Shown: piece by piece, positions 49,921-61,382 of the stretch | How the letters are laid out: each line of letters begins with the position of its first letter | Numbering within the stretch: the stretch's first letter is position 1 | Origin: Sphagnum magellanicum | Taxonomy: Eukaryota; Streptophyta; Sphagnopsida; Sphagnales; Sphagnaceae | DNA length: 64,000 nucleotides | Direction: 5' to 3' | Assembly: GCA_021904315.1 (NCBI GenBank) | Contig: CM038917.1 | Location: forward strand, 19,266,041 to 19,330,040 | Made by a program: the position numbers and the translations under genes | Notes under the pieces: generated by a model | Database searches by the model: none | Told to the model about the DNA's origin: nothing | What the model saw: only the letters and a program-made list of their open reading frames with translations

Positions 49921-50349
49921 GTGGGTCATGAACAAATCCATGCCTAGATGAAGACCTTCTCTAAGGGTATGGCATTTCAATGGAGTTTCCCAAACTTGAA
50001 TAGGAATGTTGGAAACATGTACAAAGTATATTGCCCAAAATACTACCCTAAGGTGATAGAACAACATATTGTGTAATGCATTCTGAGATTCATTATCATA
50101 TTGTTCTTGTCCTAGGCTGAAATGGGTAAGCTCCCATCCATCAAGCAAGCAAATGTTGCCAAAATGTGCATCCAAATGGTGCCTATCAATGTTTGGTGCA
50201 AAAAGAAGACCAAAAAGCTTTCATAGTTTAAAAAGAAGTATGTAACCAAAATGTTTGCCTTACTTCAAGCCATGTGGTTCAAGGGGAGTAAAGGGACATA
50301 TGCCAACAACAAGAAGTTGATGTGCTTGGTGGTGACCTTGGTAGAAAAT
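49921..50349 (+). pseudogene. Degenerate coding-like stretch of unknown repeat protein
   Basis: One plus-strand frame reads almost continuously for about 143 codons, broken by only four stops. Each stop is one C-to-T change from CAG or CAA (contexts GCC TAG, GTG TAA, TCC TAG, TCA TAG). Visible segments include GKLPSIKQANVAKMCIQM and KLMCLVVTLVENMDN. It looks like a transposon-derived ORF that decayed by cytosine deamination. The family is not identified. Confidence 0.5.
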
Positions 50350-51080
50350 ATGGACAACATATCAATTAATCATTGGCCCCTCCCACCCCTCCCCTTTTAG
50401 TGTGCTAGGAAACTGCACTTTTTGAACTCCTCTAGGCTACTACATACACATTCATTCCTATAACTCCATTGAGCACCACTTCACTTTTCACCTAAGGGAA
50501 ACAAGAATAGGTGGCATCAATGTGAGACGCTTTTCCCAGTTAGTGTTGAGCACCAGTTGTTTCAATAGGGTAATGCCAAGTGCAACTAACTGAAGGAGGG
50601 AGGGTGTAGTAGATGGTAGCACAACAATAGTTAGTTAACAACCCTCTGCTGGTGCCTTTGTTGTGGTGGGTGTTTGGTTTGAGTCAATCTTTGACTAGGC
50701 TACAACTGACTGCAAATTATTATTGTGAGCAAAATGCCAAGCCTCCCACCACCAGCCCAAGACCATACATACATACATACATACATACCTACACTTTAAG
50801 CAAAATGCCAAGCCTCCCACCAGCCCAAGACCATACATGCATACATACATACCTACACTTTAAGTACTCACAGCCAAAAATGTACTTCTTCTTTCCAAAG
50901 AAGATGGTGGTAGTGGTGGTGTCACTAGAGTACTAGTAGTAGCCAGGTGGTGGTGGTGCAACACAAACTCTCATCCTGCACAAAAGAATCATTAAAAGAA
51001 TTGGGCTCCCCCATGAGACAAGAAAAACAAGACAATCACTCCACATAGCTCTGTCTGTCATTAAGCTGAACCCTGAGTGC
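50350..51080. other. Gene-free stretch with a 71-bp tandem duplication
   Basis: The unit GCAAAATGCCAAGCCTCCCA at 50,729 recurs at 50,800, each followed by a (CATA)n run and ACACTTTAAG. The first run spans about 50,764-50,788. Nothing coding. Confidence 0.7.
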
Positions 51081-51083
51081 CAG

Positions 51084-51138
51084 CCCCCCCCCCCCCAAGG
51101 GGAGAAAGTTTAGGGTTTAGGGTTTAGGGTTAGGGTTA
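51084..51138 (+). repeat. C-tract followed by interstitial telomere-like repeat
   Basis: A run of 13 C at 51,084-51,096, then TTTAGGG repeats (three units plus a TTAGGG) to 51,138, with a further TTTAGGG-like unit at about 51,207. The plant telomere unit is TTTAGGG. Confidence 0.85.
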
Positions 51139-51276
51139 AAAAATCAAATGAGCACTTTTTTGAAAATTTAGAAGTTCAGGAACTTCTTGAGTTTATTGTG
51201 TTTGGTGTTTAGGGTTTAGCTAAACCCAAGGGAAGGGCTAGCCAAGGGTGAGCATGAATCTGGGAAAGCTTGCTCG

Positions 51277-51720
51277 CCAGGGCATTACATTCCCTGATAC
51301 CCGGTGGGTATATCCAGCAGGTATCTCCATAAATTTTATAAAAAAAAAAACAAGATTGGGTTTTTTAGAAAGGCCCACGGGGATTATACCCCTAAAGTCA
51401 CCATATTCCTATGTTTGGTTTTCAGTGTGTAGCCATAAATATAAAAGGGCGATTTAAAAAGATATGATATAACCTCATATATCTAGTTTATACCCAGATT
51501 TGGCTAAATCTTCCTGAGGGATGATAACCATTCTTTTTCTACATCTTGCTATGGATGATCGCCACTTTTAGGTTACATAAGGAAATTCCTTATGAAAAAG
51601 AAAACACTGGGCCCCTTCCCAGAAAGATACAAGAGAAAGGGAAAGAAGGCACCAGCGGAGAAACCGGGAGACCCGGTGGGGCCCACAGTCCTTAGTTGTT
51701 GTAGTATGTACTACCCGTCT
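51277..51720 (+). repeat. Dispersed element sharing sequence with 21.07 and 22.85-23.58 kb
   Basis: The left part (GGGCATTACA, ACCCGGTGGGTA, A-rich run) matches 21,070-21,189 inverted. The right part (TTTGGCTAAATCTTCC to AAACACTGGGCCC) matches 23,360-23,450. The two halves are joined here, suggesting this copy is more complete. Confidence 0.6.
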
Positions 51721-52257
51721 ATTTTTTGAGAATTAGAAAAGAAAAAAAGAAATTTAATAGGTACACACAATTGAGGAGATCTCTTGTTCCCCTGGGCAGT
51801 AAAAAGCGGGGAATTTGTTTTACTTTTCACCGTCAGAGGTAAATATGGGTGCGTTTTCTTGGAAACAGGCTTTTTGGCGGGCTAGGCTACCCCAGTTGTT
51901 TAGGCTTGGTGGTGTGTCTAGTAAGAAAAATTATTACTTTTGTGCTGTCTTGGAATCAGGTAAGTTACAAGCGTATATATTATTTACCTATCTCCGTTGA
52001 TGTGCGGAAGTTTCCAGAAACTGTGAATGTACTCGTCGTGGTATGGTAATGTAAACTAATCCGAGCCGTTCAATACATTACTTGTGATCGTGTGAACGGC
52101 AATCTGCAGGTCCGGAAATAGTTAGGCTCGGTCCGAATCACTGTTTTTACCTCGATTTCACCAGACCTAAACAAACCAATATCGAGTGATATCTGTCGAA
52201 GGTTTGACGCCCCCGAGCCTCTCTTCCCTCCCGAGCCTGACCTTTGTGTGTGGACAC

Positions 52258-52432
52258 GATTTGCCCGTTCTGGACACCAGGGAGAGAAAACCGATTCCGG
52301 CGTTCGAAATCGAGCCGATTTGGCCGTTCTGGACACGACGGAGACAACCGATTCCAGGGTTCCAAATGGAACAGATTTACCGGTTCTGGACACACGGGGA
52401 GAAAGCCGATTCCAGGATTCGAAATCGAATCG
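52258..52432 (+). repeat. Three-copy GC-rich minisatellite, about 58 bp
   Basis: Units start GATTTGCCCGTTCTGGACAC (52,258), GATTTGGCCGTTCTGGACAC (52,317) and GATTTACCGGTTCTGGACAC (52,374), each followed by an A(A/G)(A/C)CCGATTCC block and a CGAAATCGA-like block. Unit lengths of 59, 57 and 59 bp change frame between copies, so the long open frames across it are incidental. It lies about 0.7 kb upstream of the GTE leader. Confidence 0.88.
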
Positions 52433-53029
52433 GGTTTGAGCCCTGTTACAAAACCCAGTTTGGAGGGAGGGGGAATCTAAATTACGCAGCGGACGGAATT
52501 TCGAACCTTGCACATCGCCCAACAACGCTGTTCCCGACTTCGTCGAGTAGCCGGATATTCGTTGGCGAAGTTGGAAACCCGAGAGCGAGTCAGTCGGTTA
52601 GCCGCGCAGTCCAAGCTTTTTCTGTCTTCAAGCACTTTCAAGAGCGAAAAAAAAGGAAAAAGGGTTGGCTTAATTATCACCATCGAAAACAGAGAAAAGG
52701 AAAGAAGGCGTGTTTGGTTCGTGCGCGACTTTGCCACACTAGTGTCGCGAAAGAGCGCTCTTTCTAGAGGCCGATTTTCAAAACGCGCTGGCTGGCAACG
52801 CCGTCCAAGACAGAGGGAACAGATCCAAAGATGCTTTACTTCCGGCCCACTCATCATCCCGAGCCTGATACCGTACCTATCTGTTTTCCGTACCTGGTTC
52901 CGAACCGATCCCTTTCCTGCTCCTGTAGCCTCGTGTCGAGCCTATCTGTCAGCGCTGCCTCCCGAACCTAATGACGAACTTAATACCTAACCTGAGAACA
53001 TCGAAGCGGAGGGATACTAAGGACCGTGG

Positions 53030-53868
53030 ATGAAGTTGGTGCTAATGGACGGATGAGATGTATCAGCGGCAGCGGCGCCAGGAGAGAAGCTCGCCTTTAA
53101 AACCTCCGCGACTACACGCTTCTGTAAGCTTCATCTTCTCTCTCCTCTCTTCTCCCGATTCCTGCCCCCACGTTGCTTTCTCGTTGCACCAGATTCTTCT
53201 CTTATCTTCTTCTCTGCATTTCAGCCGTCATTTCCAAGCTTTCGGTTTTCTATTGGGTGTATAAATTAGCCTAGGAGCTGAAGCCCTAACTATTCTAGGG
53301 TTTCGGTTACAGCCGGTTTGGTTTCTAGGTCGGTTGTGACAGTTCGAAGGCGATCTTGTGTTTCCCAATTTTTTTTTTTCATTTTTTTGGGGTGTCTGTG
53401 GTGTTCGCAGCACCTCCGTGGTGGTGGTGGTGGTCGCTTGCCCGTTTCATGTGTCGGTGGGATCTGCAAAATCCGGGGATGCTTTTGGTGACCTTACCTC
53501 TCGGAAATCCCGACTGGTAAGGAACCCTATGCTCAAAGAACCTGTACTCAGATTTGCCATGTCTTCCTCTGTATTCCTTTGCGGGGTAGAAGATCTCATG
53601 TATTGTAAGAGGTTGTCCCGCTCTCCCAGCAGCAGCATTGGGGTTCTGTTTGTTGTGGGTTTATGGGTCTGGGTATTGGATCTGCACAGATTTGGTCTTG
53701 TGACACAAAGGATGTAGGCTTGTAGTACAGTTTGCGGCTCCAACGAGGAGGCCGTTGTTGGCGTGGAGAGGATCCTGAAGTAGTAGTAGTTGGGGTTTTG
53801 ATGTTGTATTATATTTTGCTCAGAGGCTGGAGGGAGGACGGCAGCCGCTGCTGTTGTGAGCTGCATGC
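53030..53868 (+). promoter_or_regulatory. 5' leader of the GTE gene
   Basis: A pyrimidine-rich stretch (CTTCTCTCTCCTCTCTTCTCCC at about 53,130) suits a plant leader. A leader intron is plausible: donor CGACTG|GTAAGG at 53,517 and acceptor TTTTGCTCAG ending at 53,823, leaving 45 nt before the ATG. A (GTG)n run sits at 53,418-53,433. Start of transcription not defined. Confidence 0.5.
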
Positions 53869-56137
53869 ATGGCGTCAGCGCTCGTCTTCACCCACGACCG
53901 TCATCGTAACGAACACATGAAGAAGGGCCCCAAGCTCAACAAGGTCGATGCCTACCCATCAGAAGAATCGCCCTACCTCAAGCGGAAGTCCATGAGCTTG
54001 AACCAGGATGGAATCAAGCCGCTACAGCCTGGCGGCGGTTCTACTCAGACAGTGACTATCTCCTCCCTTTCCAGTGTCGAGCGGAGAGGCCTCCGCAAGA
54101 AGTTGAAGCTCGACCTGGGGGAGGTAAAGCGGATTCTGACAAGGATAGAGGCGAGGCTAGAGTATCTTCAACAGGAGCCCCTTGAGGACAGAAGGAACGT
54201 GGATGTAGGTTATGGCCACTCTCTCACCAACGGTTTCAAGGGTCCGGCTCCTGCTGCCTCAGGATGTGCCTCACCATCTGAGGGGGTTGTTTTGACCCCT
54301 CAGATGTCATACAAGGAGGCTCGCCTTGCAAGACAATCTAGCGAGTTAGTGTCTGCAGTACCGGCCCTGGACCATAGTACGTCGCTAGAAACTCTCCATG
54401 CCGAGGAGAAGGCACAGCGGAAGCCGAAAGTGAACCACATGTACCTTAACCTCGATGCCACCAACTCCATGCCCTCCACAGCTCTAGAGAAGTTGAAACC
54501 TAAGGTAGGGTCTGCTGGGAAGAAAACAGGTCGTCATGGTTTGGATGTGGGTCGGCCCCCAAAGCGTGGAACTGATTTACTGAAGCAGTGTGGCACCTTG
54601 CTAAAGAAGCTCATGGGGCATAAGCATGCTTGGGTGTTCAACAAACCTGTTGATGCTGAGGATTGGGGCATTCTTGACTACTACACTATCATTAAGAAAC
54701 CTATGGACCTTGGGACTGTAAAGAAGAAGCTAGAATCTGGCTACTACACCAGCCCAACTGGAATGGCAGATGATGTTCGGCTCACATTCTCCAATGCAAT
54801 GACTTACAATCAACCAGGAAATGATGTCTATGCTATGGCAAGCACGTTGGGTTCGACCTTTGAAAAACTATGGAAGGACATTGCAAGAAAGCTAGTGGTG
54901 GAGCAGCAAGTGGGTGATTCTGCAAGGATGGTGGTGCACAAAGATGGTAGGCTGAACTTGGAACAACAGGGATTGCAGGACGATGATGTTGGCAGGAAGG
55001 TGCAATCTAATCTGCCTCGATCAAGGCAAGCACCAGTAGGAAGGGCGGTGATGCAGGCAAAACCAAAGCCTACAGATGTGGTGAAGCGGCCCATGACATT
55101 TGAAGAAAAAGAGAAGCTAAGTAAACAGATGGAAAGTCTACCAGAGGAGAAGCTTGTGCGGGTGATTGAAATCATGAGAAAGCGACATCCAGAGATTGGT
55201 GAAGACAATGAAGAAGTGGAGGTTGACATAGAGTCTATTGATAATGAGACCTTGTGGGAGCTGGAACGATTTATCTCAAACTACATGAAGAGTAAGGGGA
55301 AGAAAGCAAAAGTTGCCTCTGGCAAAACACTTCAGACATCTCAGGTTGATAATCTCATCCAGGCAATGCTGTTAAATGCCCTGGGGCATTCTTTAACTGC
55401 TTTTTCTGTGCTCAGGATGTGTCTGACTTTGTGATCATGCTGTAAGTTACACTGCAGGCCTGCTGTGGCACTCGGTGATCTAACAATAGGGAGAAAATTT
55501 CTCTGCTGTATCTCATGACACTTTTACCCTTACGGGGTTGCCTACTAATCTATGCTAATTGGTTACAACTGTGCTTGTGGTCTGTTGTGGGTGCAGCCTC
55601 CAATTGCAGCTGCTGAGATGGCCAGGGTTATTGGCGCAGGTAATGAGTGGGTCTTCTCTGTACTGATACAGCTTGTTATCTGAAAGTACCTGCTGTGTTG
55701 GAGTAGAATCTGTGAACTGTTCTGAGAATGACTTGTGATGTCTGAAGGTGAAGATGCCGGAGAGGAAGATGTGGACATTGATGATGATCTGGCACCTGCC
55801 CAATTCGCCCCAGTGGAGATTGATAAAGATGGTGTTGGAGCAGATGGAGAGGGGAGTTCTTCTGGTGATAGCAGTGATTCTGGATCAGGTTCTAGTGGTA
55901 TGTGTGAAACTGGTTGTATGATGATTTGAAATGGGTATTCTGTTTGTTGAAGCTGTGCTGGTATTACTTGTTATACGGAATTGGTCACTAGTCATTGCTG
56001 TACATCTTATGGTGATGATATTTGATCTGGTGTATGCAGATTCTGATTCTGATAGTTCATCAGGTAGTGAGTCAGAAGCAGAAGAGGCTCAAGGAGGGGG
56101 TACTGCGGCTAAGGCAGTGACAGGTGATAAGGTGTGA
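53869..56137 (+). CDS. GTE/BET-family bromodomain protein, four coding exons
   Basis: Exons 53,869-55,344; 55,597-55,639; 55,748-55,897; 56,040-56,137; all introns GT-AG and in phase; 588 residues. In order: a basic helical motif (RRGLRKKLKLDLGEVKRIL, about 72-90) typical of plant GTE proteins; a bromodomain at about 235-341 with the ZA-loop WVFNKPVD, the PMDLGTVKKKL helix and the acetyl-lysine-contact Asn in MTYN (N314); an extra-terminal NET domain at about 408-474 (MTFEEKEKLS ... LWELERFI); then an acidic EEDVDIDDDL block and a Ser/Asp/Glu-rich tail. GTE proteins bind acetylated histones in the nucleus and support transcription. Plant GTEs have one bromodomain, as here. Retention of intron 1 would replace the acidic tail with 29 other residues. 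Closest subgroup (GTE2/3/4/5/7-like) not resolved. Confidence 0.94.
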
Positions 56138-59100
56138 AGGTGGAAGACAACTACATCAGGCTTGGAAAGGTTATGATCTGGAACAACTTAATGTGGTGGG
56201 CTAGCTCATGACCTTTCCTTGGCTCAGATGTGATTTACATGGCAGACACCTTTGGTTTTTTTTCTTGCTGGAGGTGAAGTTCCTCCTTGGCATTGTGCTC
56301 ATAATTACTTTGCCTCATATAACTTGTTTGAGGGTATGTTACTGTACTATAAGCTGAACCACCTGTGAAGGGAGGCTGAAAATGCTTAACCCCTGAGGGC
56401 TGCCAAGTGCAACTTCTACAGAAATCTGTGGGTTCAGTGTTGCTTGACAAAGACCCATTCTGAGTGCCAACCTGAGTATCCTTGAGTACCATGGAAACTT
56501 TAAATATTACAGTATAAGCAAAAGGGTTCGGTCCTAGGTAGTATTGCAATTGATTGCAAGAGTGAGAGAACTTGTTGAGCCTGATCTGATTGGGTGCTCT
56601 TCTTCCACCAGGTGGTGCATTGAAAGTGGGTGGGGTGTATTACTGGGGTGAAAGTGGGTTGACCCTAAAACACAAGATGTGCCCACCACTCTTCCTGAAT
56701 GAAACTATCTCCAGGCAAACTTGTTCAGGCTGTAACCATGTTGGTTGGAAGATTTGTTGACACCATCCACTGACCAGGTACTCTTCTCATTGGACTTTGT
56801 TATGTGGTTACAGAACTATCTTAAATTCAGGAAAATGTAATGAAAGTTTGAAATGAAAATGGCTTACCTGGACATGGTTGGAATTGGAGAGCAACATTGA
56901 GTATGATGGTACCCAATAGTTCAAGTATTGCCAGCTGTTTTGTGTAAATACATTTTGTGGATAATTGCATTGATGTCTTCCTTGTGCCAGATGGAGAGCA
57001 GTGAAAATGAAACTCAGTTTCAAAAATGCAGAGCAGTGAAACTGAGGTTTTTTTTTGTTAAAGTATGGAGGAGTGGAAGAGAGGGAAGATGTACCAAAAA
57101 TGTCTGCCCCTGATAGACAAAAAATTAGGCTCCCCTTTCTAGAGGGAATTGATGGACAAAACAGTTACCCTTTGTGGAGAGCATTCACTTAAAAGCACAT
57201 GTATTTTCATACATGTTGAGGATCAGGAAGTTTGTAGCAGTAAGGATGAAGTCTCAGAGAGTTTTAGAACCTTGAATGAAAAGTTTGAGGTGTGCAAAAT
57301 GTAGCATAATGAGATATCATCACTTTGAGGTGGTGTACTCTTTGCTGTAGAGAAGTCACCAGTGTGAAGATGAGGGTGAAAAATTTTCCCGAAAAAATTA
57401 CATTGAAAAAGTGCATGTATTTTGCATTTTACAGTACATAGTACCAGAAAAATTTGTATACAACACTTTGTAATGTTGTGAAAAATTCTGAGAAAACAAA
57501 TGGATGTACAATCCTTCTCTATTCTGAAGAGCTTAGCATGAGCAATGTTCTGGTTGAGAATGTCTACTGAAAAGCATGATTGGAAGTCAGGGCTAACTAC
57601 CCTCATGACAGTGTCATTTGATATGGATATTTGTACAACATGAGCAGTGAATTGTTATAAATCATTCTTCTTCACATTGTATAATAAGTCTGTTTTGCAG
57701 GGATCTTACAGAGTAAATAGGGCAGTTACTGAGCAGTGGGCATTATGTAGACCTCTGTAACCTTTGTAACTCAAAGAGATTTCTGCATTGGGTGTTTCTT
57801 ACCCAAAAGTTGCTTGAATTGGTGAAGACATGACCAAGCTATAAGGTTTGGAAGTGAGGGCAAATTTAAATATATATTTTTCTGGCCTTTGGGTGAGCAT
57901 GTTCTCTTCTATTTTTATTTTGAATGCTCCTTCATCTTTTAAGTTCAAAACACCTTTGTAGAGATTCCTTTGATGTACCCATGGCCATTAAAAACTCAAA
58001 AAAAAGAACAGGAAATGAAGAAGATAATGAGTATGTTGATAACTTTCCACCAAATGGAGGGTGTACACAAGTCCCTATGAACTATTGCAAGAAAAAGGTG
58101 GCCAGTGACACTGACATCATGTTGTTTCAGTGTGCAAAGCTAGCTCATGAAAAAGGAAGGAATCCACAGAAAATGAAGACCCAACTTCTTGAGCCTTGGC
58201 CCAAAATTTATATCAATAATTTGTTCATATTATTGCAAGTTTATTCATCTGATGATAAACCATCTAATCTTTAAAGGAAGGTAGTTCGTTTGTTTGTTTG
58301 TCACATTGAAATCTCCCAAACCAGGGCGGCTCTCGCGATACTCTTGGGACCACTGGAAAGCACTTGATGTGTTGGGGTGAACTGAGTTGGATTCATAATG
58401 TTTCAACTTATGGTGGAGAAGTTGTTGATTGAATACTGAAATTTTTTTTTACTAAAAATTCATTTAAATTCTTGGAAAGCCTCATTGAGTAGGATTTAAT
58501 GAAGGTGATTTGGAAATTTTAAGACTTAAGGTGACAACGACATTGAGTTTTGAGTAGTTTTGGTCATTGGAAATTCAATGAAATTGCGAAAAATGGTTTT
58601 GGAAGGAAAAATTAGTTGGGTAAACAGTTCACACTGGGGGGCCAAAGGGCACTAGTATCTGATTAACATGTGGAAAGTAAGAAGAGGAGGCAGGTTTCTT
58701 TTGGTTTGAATTCATCACGTGCACCGTCTGATGTGCTATTTTATTCAGTACTGGTTTTCTTTTCATTTTCTTGCTCCAAGCTTCAATTTGAATAATCAGT
58801 GCACAGGACCATAACATAGTGACTAAGATAAGGAGGACAGACCATTGACACATTGGAAAGTGCACCAGCCAATTGCTCATCCAGTGGCCAAGAACTTCAA
58901 CTTTGAGCATTGCAATTGGTGCATTGCAATGGAGACAGAAAGAGGACAGAACATAGACAAATTGGAAATCTCAAGTCTCTGTAATTGGACCTTCTTGTAT
59001 GGGTGGATCCATTCTTAGAGCTAGCTTTCATTTGCTGGCATTTGGCAGACCAAACACACATCCCAACTGCAGATCTCTTGGGCTTGGGCCCAAGTGTAAT

Positions 59101-61380
59101 GGGTTAGAGAATAGGCCATAGAAGGCCACTTCTGCCAAGTAAAAGCACTGCCTGAGCCTGGGCACTGCTGGTACAAAGAGCCCAGGGAGGGTGCACCTGA
59201 CAGGATTGGCCTTGTATAGGTAGAGGTACTTTGGCTGTTGGGTGGCAGAGAGATCCTTACTGCTTCGCAAGGCCATAGGGGGGTGAATCAGCTGCCCCAG
59301 GCTTGTAAAGCGTAGTTAGTGGCATTGTTATGACAGGTAAATTCCACCCATGAAAGACTCATTTTAACATGAGCCTAAGACTTGACATAGATTTTTGTGG
59401 AATCACCAAACCCACTCCCCATGGTCCAGAGTATATGGTGATGAGGAGATACATTACCTCCCCAACACCACCCACAGGATCATGGTAGCAATTGGCATCT
59501 CTAAATGGAATTGGTCTCCTACAGCAATGGGGTAGGGTAAATGGCAAATGGTGAACTTGAATTATATCGACTAGTTGAAGGTCACAGATTTTCACATCCG
59601 TATCATTGTTGCACATTCTGGAAACTGGGTCTTGTGGTCCACATGGGATAGGAGAATATTCCTAAATGTGCAATTGTAGGGTCGGCCACGCTAATTGCTG
59701 CTCCAACTGTGATCTCTAAGTATCTCTGCTCTTCCCACAATCTTTTGTGCTCAACTTAGCTGCTCCAACTGTGATCTCTAAGTATCTCTGCTCTTCCCAC
59801 AATATTTTGTGCTCAACTTAGCTGCTCCAACTGTGATCTCTAAGTATCTCTGCTCTTCCCACAATCTTTTGTGCTCAACTTGGTGCTGACTCAGTCACCA
59901 CGTGCCTGCAGATTCCTGAAAGTGTACAACCAGAAGGTGCTGATCAGTCCAAAGTCAAATGGCCACTTTGTCACCATGGTTACAAAAATTGAAGCACTCC
60001 TCATCTCCATCTTCACCATCCAGGGAATTCAATGTCAAGTTGGATCGACTTGGCTGATTGGTTAGGACTAATCAACCACAAAGAAGTGGAGGCATTGAGC
60101 CATAGTTTTCCAAAGGGTTATTAATAACCATAGTTCCAACATCCAAGGATATCCTCATCATGGAGAACTATTGTTTTTCATTTTATGTATAGGACCCACC
60201 AAATGTTCAGGCCACAAATTTCTCCCCTGATTGCCATAACCCTTACTCTCTAGTCCATGGTCTTCAAGAAGAATGAGAAGAAATCATCTAACGTTCAGAA
60301 GGGTTTGCTTTAGGGATGTCAGACAATTTACAAATTTTTAAAGCAATGCAAGGAAATGCAACCCTGCTCTTCATCTGTCTGACAAACTGCTTATGGGTCT
60401 AAGCCAACAGATTTTCTCAAATTTGAATCTAGTTTTCTCAAACTAGAATACCCAATTTGTTAGAGAGGAGGTCTCAATACAAACACCAAACAAGGAACAG
60501 ATCATCTGATTAGATACAACCCTTGCCAAATGCCTTCTCAAGGGTTGAAGCTCTGTTCCCAGCACAGCCCTTGGAAGGACAGCACAGCTTTCGCATATCA
60601 GGTATCACAGCCCAGTTGAAAGTACCCATCATAAAAGCTATTCGAGATGTGCCCTTCAAGAGGCTGAGCACAAAACCTTCAATGCTTGGGCACAAGATGA
60701 CATAACCCATCCATACTGTTCGAATCTTCTCTCAAGGGCAGCAATAGGCAAAAATTCAAAGGGGTTGTTTAATAACTAACAGGGCAGAACCCAATGATAT
60801 GTAGAGACTACTGGCAGATAAGAATTCACATCCAAAATGTAGAGCACAAGTAGGTATGCTAACAAAATTCCACAACTGTGGATCTAGTGATATAAATTGA
60901 GAGAAGGCTCCACCAGGAAAAGTATCCAGCCAATGCCAGTAACTAGCATCTGTCAGTTTGTACTGCTGTGGCCACTTTTTCTCATTCCACCACCGATAAG
61001 AACTCAGAAATGTGCAAAGAGGCTGTTCTTCAGCAAGCTACAAAACCTGGGTCATTTCCAACCCACAAAGTATTTCCAACCCCTCTTTCACATGACCAGC
61101 TTTAGTATGCCAAATGTCAACCTCATACTCATAGCCCTGTCCAATGTGAGAACAACTGATTCATACAAACTAGTCCCATATCCCATCTGAAAATTGAGCA
61201 GTGTTTTGAAATCCTCTTTGTCTTCATGTGCAACCTCAATATATGCAAGAATAATTTGCAAGAGACACTTATACAGCTTCCAGGTCAAAAAATCAAGACT
61301 CAAACAATGCATGTTATTCATGTTCTATCCACTAGCCAAGCACAGCATAGGTAAAGCAGATCAGTACATGCTTTACATCT
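56138..61380. other. Intergenic region and 3' flanks between GTE and VDAC
   Basis: Less AT-rich than the left half, with scattered open frames under 130 codons and no family I recognise. The frame at 57,924-58,274 (116 residues, Lys-rich) has no known match and no splice context. A 62-bp triplicate at 59,697-59,882 is listed separately. The VDAC 3' untranslated region must lie near 61,380 and below. Confidence 0.5.
59697..59882. repeat. 62-bp unit in three near-identical tandem copies
   Basis: GCTGCTCCAACTGTGATCTC starts at 59,697, 59,759 and 59,821; each copy ends GTGCTCAACTT. The copies differ by one or two bases (AATCTTTTG versus AATATTTTG), so the array is recent. Only three copies without variable spacers, so not CRISPR. 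Confidence 0.95.
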
Positions 61381-61382
61381 TC

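Noticed and set aside
52186-52767. 193-residue plus-strand frame and overlapping minus-strand frames
   Set aside because: They run through the minisatellite, whose unit lengths break any repeat frame. Long opens are expected in GC-rich DNA.
57924-58274. 116-residue Lys-rich frame
   Set aside because: No family recognised and no supporting splice or promoter context. It is kept only as part of the intergenic note.
59697-59882. Possible CRISPR-like array
   Set aside because: Three adjoining 62-bp copies with no spacers, in a plant genome.
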